From positions 1,116,001 to 1,180,000 of the forward strand of contig NZ_CP064787.1 in the NCBI RefSeq assembly GCF_017094505.1: 64,000 bases of DNA. Reading direction: 5' to 3'. The DNA comes from Halapricum desulfuricans (lineage in GTDB: Archaea; Halobacteriota; Halobacteria; Halobacteriales; Haloarculaceae). Of this stretch, positions 61,569-64,000 are shown piece after piece (the first letter of the stretch is position 1; each line of letters begins with the position of its first letter). The translations under genes were made by a program, and so were the position numbers. The notes under the pieces are model-generated. The model was given only the letters and a program-made list of their open reading frames with translations. It was not told the origin of the DNA and searched no databases.

Positions 61569-63488
61569 ATGTCCGACCAGCTCAATGATGGAAAATCAGG
61601 AAGTACTCGGCGGAAGATGCTCTCGCTCATCGGGGGCGGAGCGGCGGCCAGCCTCGCCGGGTGTTCCGCGTTCCTCGGTGACGACGACGGCAACGGCAAC
61701 GGCAATGGCAACGGAAACGGCAACGGCAATGGCAACGGCAACGGTAACGGCAACGGTGACGGAACCCCGACCGACGACGGCTACGACGGGCCGTCGCTAG
61801 ATCCCACTGTCCACGCCGACAAGGCCCAGGAAGCCTGGGAGACGATCCAGTCCAACCCCGATCCGGACGCACAGGACGTCCGCAACGAGGCCTACGTCGA
61901 GATCGAGGAGGCCGTCCGGGACAGTGCGGTCATGATGAACTTCATGCACACTGTCGGGGAACGATTCTGGTACGATTACGTGGACGTGCCGAAGTACGGG
62001 GCGCTCGGGCCGTCCTTCCAGCAGCACAACAATACTGAGCTCACTAACGACGACACGGAACTGAACCTCATCAACAGCACGCACGCCCACATCGACCCGA
62101 TCGAGTCCGACGACGAGGCGTCCTCGACGGTCATCACGCAGCTGTACGAGCCGATCGTGAACTATCCCAATGGCGTGCCTGAGCTCAACAACAAGCTCAT
62201 CGAAGGGTTCGAGCTGTCGGACGACCAGCTGACCTACACGTTCAACCTCAAGCAGGGCGTGCAGTTCCACGACGGGACCGAGATGACGGCCCAGGACGTC
62301 AAGTACTCCTGGCGGCGGGTCGTCGAGTCCCCGAACAGCGTCCGTGCGAACTTCATGCTGAACAGCCCGGACGGAGTCGGCGCGGTGCACGAGACCGACG
62401 ACGAGGGTAACGTCGTCCCGGACTCGCTCGCCGTGACGGTCGTCGACGACTACACGCTGGAACTGGAGGTCCGGAACCCCAACCCGGCCGTGATGGACGT
62501 CCTCACGTACACCGCGTTCTCGGTCATCCCCGAGGGACTCGTCGGCGACGTCGAGGGATACGAGGGGGACGTCTCTCACGGCGAGTTCCGTCGCGAGATG
62601 GCCCGCGGGACCGGCCCCTTCCAGTTCGACATGTTCTCGCTCGAAGACGAGTTCAGGGCGACCCGGTTCGACGACTACCACGACGATGTCGCTGACGTCG
62701 AGGCGGTCCACTACAACATCATCGAGGACACGGAAGCGATCTTCACGTACGTCATCGAGGAGAACGCGGACATCTTCGGGATCCCGACCCAGTATTACGA
62801 TCCGGACAAGGTCGACGCCGAAGAGGACGACCGCGGACGGCTCGTGGGCACGTACGGCCCGCTCGAAAATGACAAAACGGTCAATTATCTTCGCGTTTCG
62901 GAACTCGGGGTGTACTACTTCGCGTTCAACACCCGTAACGTTCCGATCGAGGTCCGGCAGGCGTTCATGTACGCTCTCAACCAGCAGGAGTTCATCGACC
63001 AGGTGTTCGCCGGCCGCGGCGTTCCGGCGTACAGCTTCACGCCGCCGGGAATCTGGCCGACGGGTCTCGACGGCTACGAGCAGTTCGTCGAGGAGTATCC
63101 CTACAGCGCCAACGAGACCGACCTCGAGAGCGCTCGGGAGGTCCTCGAGATGGGCGGCTACAGCGAGGACGAGCCGTTCGAGCTGACCTGCACGACCTAC
63201 CAGAGCCCTGCATACCAGGAGGCCGCTGGGATCCTTCGTGACAAGCTCGCGGGCAGCGGCATATCGATGGAGCTCGAAGAGGCACAGTTCGGGACGCTCA
63301 TCCAGCGCGGCTACGACGGCGACCTGGAGATGTACTCACTTGGCTGGTCCTGGAGCTGGGAGAGCGTCGCATACGGCCACTTCGGGTTCGAACCGAAGAA
63401 CACCGACACCTCCGGGATGCCGGGCGAAAACAACGGCTACTATCTCGACTGGCAGACCGAACTCTCGGAAAACTATTCAGAAGAGTAG
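61569..63488 (+). CDS. ABC-type peptide/nickel-family (SBP family 5) substrate-binding lipoprotein
   Basis: The product has 639 residues. A Tat signal with lipobox is seen: STRRKMLSLIGGGAAASLAG then C. Residues 40-65 are a (GN)n linker made by a synonymous hexamer series. The SBP family 5 fold follows: EGFELSDDQLTYTFNLKQGV, FHDGTEMTAQDVKYSWRRVV, VEGYEGDVSHGEFRREMARG with GTGPFQF-like sequence, and AFMYALNQQEFIDQVFAGRG. It delivers a peptide or similar solute to the permease encoded next. Residues 70-200 form an insertion or extra N-terminal part. Confidence 0.93.
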   Translation: MSDQLNDGKSGSTRRKMLSLIGGGAAASLAGCSAFLGDDDGNGNGNGNGNGNGNGNGNGNGNGDGTPTDDGYDGPSLDPTVHADKAQEAWETIQSNPDPDAQDVRNEAYVEIEEAVRDSAVMMNFMHTVGERFWYDYVDVPKYGALGPSFQQHNNTELTNDDTELNLINSTHAHIDPIESDDEASSTVITQLYEPIVNYPNGVPELNNKLIEGFELSDDQLTYTFNLKQGVQFHDGTEMTAQDVKYSWRRVVESPNSVRANFMLNSPDGVGAVHETDDEGNVVPDSLAVTVVDDYTLELEVRNPNPAVMDVLTYTAFSVIPEGLVGDVEGYEGDVSHGEFRREMARGTGPFQFDMFSLEDEFRATRFDDYHDDVADVEAVHYNIIEDTEAIFTYVIEENADIFGIPTQYYDPDKVDAEEDDRGRLVGTYGPLENDKTVNYLRVSELGVYYFAFNTRNVPIEVRQAFMYALNQQEFIDQVFAGRGVPAYSFTPPGIWPTGLDGYEQFVEEYPYSANETDLESAREVLEMGGYSEDEPFELTCTTYQSPAYQEAAGILRDKLAGSGISMELEEAQFGTLIQRGYDGDLEMYSLGWSWSWESVAYGHFGFEPKNTDTSGMPGENNGYYLDWQTELSENYSEE

Positions 63489-63595
63489 ACACGAACCGTT
63501 TTGCTCGGCTCATTGAGCAAGGTTTTACACTGAGCGTCTCAGAGAGCATATATGCGCATTACGTCGCGGTATAGATACACCAGGAGGGAGAAAAC

Positions 63596-64000
63596 ATGAG
63601 TCGGTGGCGGTACTTTCTCAAGCGAGTAGCGCTGTCGGTCCCAGTGTTGTTCTCAGTGATGACGTTTCTGTTCATCATGTTACGGCTCGGGCCGCTCAGT
63701 CCGGTCGCGGCACGGCTCGGGCAGAACGCGAGCGGTGCGGACGTGACACGTCTGCGAGAGCAGCTCGGCCTCAACGATCCCCTGTGGCAGCAGTACATCG
63801 ATTACGTCCGGGACTTGATGTTATTCCAGGGCGAATCGTGGGTCGTCCGGGCCGGACAGCCGATCCCGGAAGCGATCGCGTCCGTCGTTCCCGTGACGCT
63901 CTGGCTCGGTCTCTGGGCGATCATGCTCCCGCTTTTCATCGGGATTCCGCTTGGCTTCTATGCGGGGCTACGCCCGAACACGGCCGGCGATTACGTCGCG
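63596..64000 (+). CDS. ABC-type peptide permease, DppB family (partial, runs off the window)
   Basis: The first 135 codons are visible. MSRWRYFLKRVALSVPVLFS begins the first membrane helix, and the following GPLSPVAARLGQNASGADVT and LREQLGLNDPLWQQYIDYVR are typical of DppB. A second helix (VTLWLGLWAIMLPLFIGIPL) is entering at the edge. A Shine-Dalgarno AGGAGGGAG lies 6-7 nt before the ATG, so translation is leadered. With the binding protein 107 bp upstream it forms the start of a dpp/opp-type operon. DppC, DppD and DppF are expected beyond the window. Confidence 0.9.
   Translation, partial: MSRWRYFLKRVALSVPVLFSVMTFLFIMLRLGPLSPVAARLGQNASGADVTRLREQLGLNDPLWQQYIDYVRDLMLFQGESWVVRAGQPIPEAIASVVPVTLWLGLWAIMLPLFIGIPLGFYAGLRPNTAGDYVA

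Overview
This is chromosomal DNA from a halophilic archaeon (class Halobacteria). The evidence is the high GC content, the very acidic predicted proteins, the TATA-box promoters about 26-35 nt ahead of starts that are often leaderless, and the archaeal gene set: FtsZ1, prefoldin beta, Spt5, SecE, archaeosine synthase, D-aminoacyl-tRNA deacylase, CheF, DUF63, an archaeal RNase P RNA, and Tat-type lipoprotein signals. I cannot name the genus.

Layout. 1-2073: end of a surface protein plus a pilin-anchored PKD/Ig-like adhesin. 2112-6225: carbohydrate genes (ThuA-like protein, MalQ, TreS-like GH13 enzyme). 6276-13701: aldo/keto reductase, a large CheC, the PIN-KH ATPase, and a divergent RNA ligase/PIN-partner pair. 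13810-19136: GlpA-like oxidoreductase, beta-hydroxyacid dehydrogenase, small zinc and thioredoxin proteins, and a signal-less sugar-binding protein divergent from a chemotaxis transducer (19301-20764). 20821-27145: TIM-barrel/Gfo-Idh sugar genes, HisG, CheC, a FilR1-type regulator and an EamA transporter. 27146-28793: a decayed patch with integrase remnants and a VapBC-like pair. 29023-36200: NSS transporter, DUF63, CheF, a Tat lipoprotein and FtsZ1. 36495-41236: two tandem copies of a beta-propeller lipoprotein plus polytopic membrane protein module. 41508-48621: DtdA, VanZ-like protein, ArcS, an NUP/GCS2 overlapping pair, a USP and a bifunctional-nuclease protein. 48854-54720: acidic secreted protein, prefoldin, RNase P RNA, amidohydrolase, epimerase, and SecE-Spt5. 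54858-60831: assorted enzymes and small zinc proteins. 60925-61355: tRNA-Leu(TAA) followed by a tandem array of its own 3' end. 61569-64000: start of a peptide-type ABC uptake operon.

Main points for follow-up: (1) two copies of a roughly 79-bp palindromic element that can fold as a cloverleaf (15049-15127 and, inverted, 36413-36490); (2) the 114-bp array built on the tRNA-Leu 3' end; (3) the duplicated propeller/membrane module; (4) a cytoplasmic-looking sugar-binding protein paired with a transducer that has almost no extracellular sensor; (5) the RNA ligase/PIN partner pair. Three chemotaxis adaptor genes (two CheC, one CheF) lie scattered and alone, suggesting that taxis components in this genome are not confined to one cluster.
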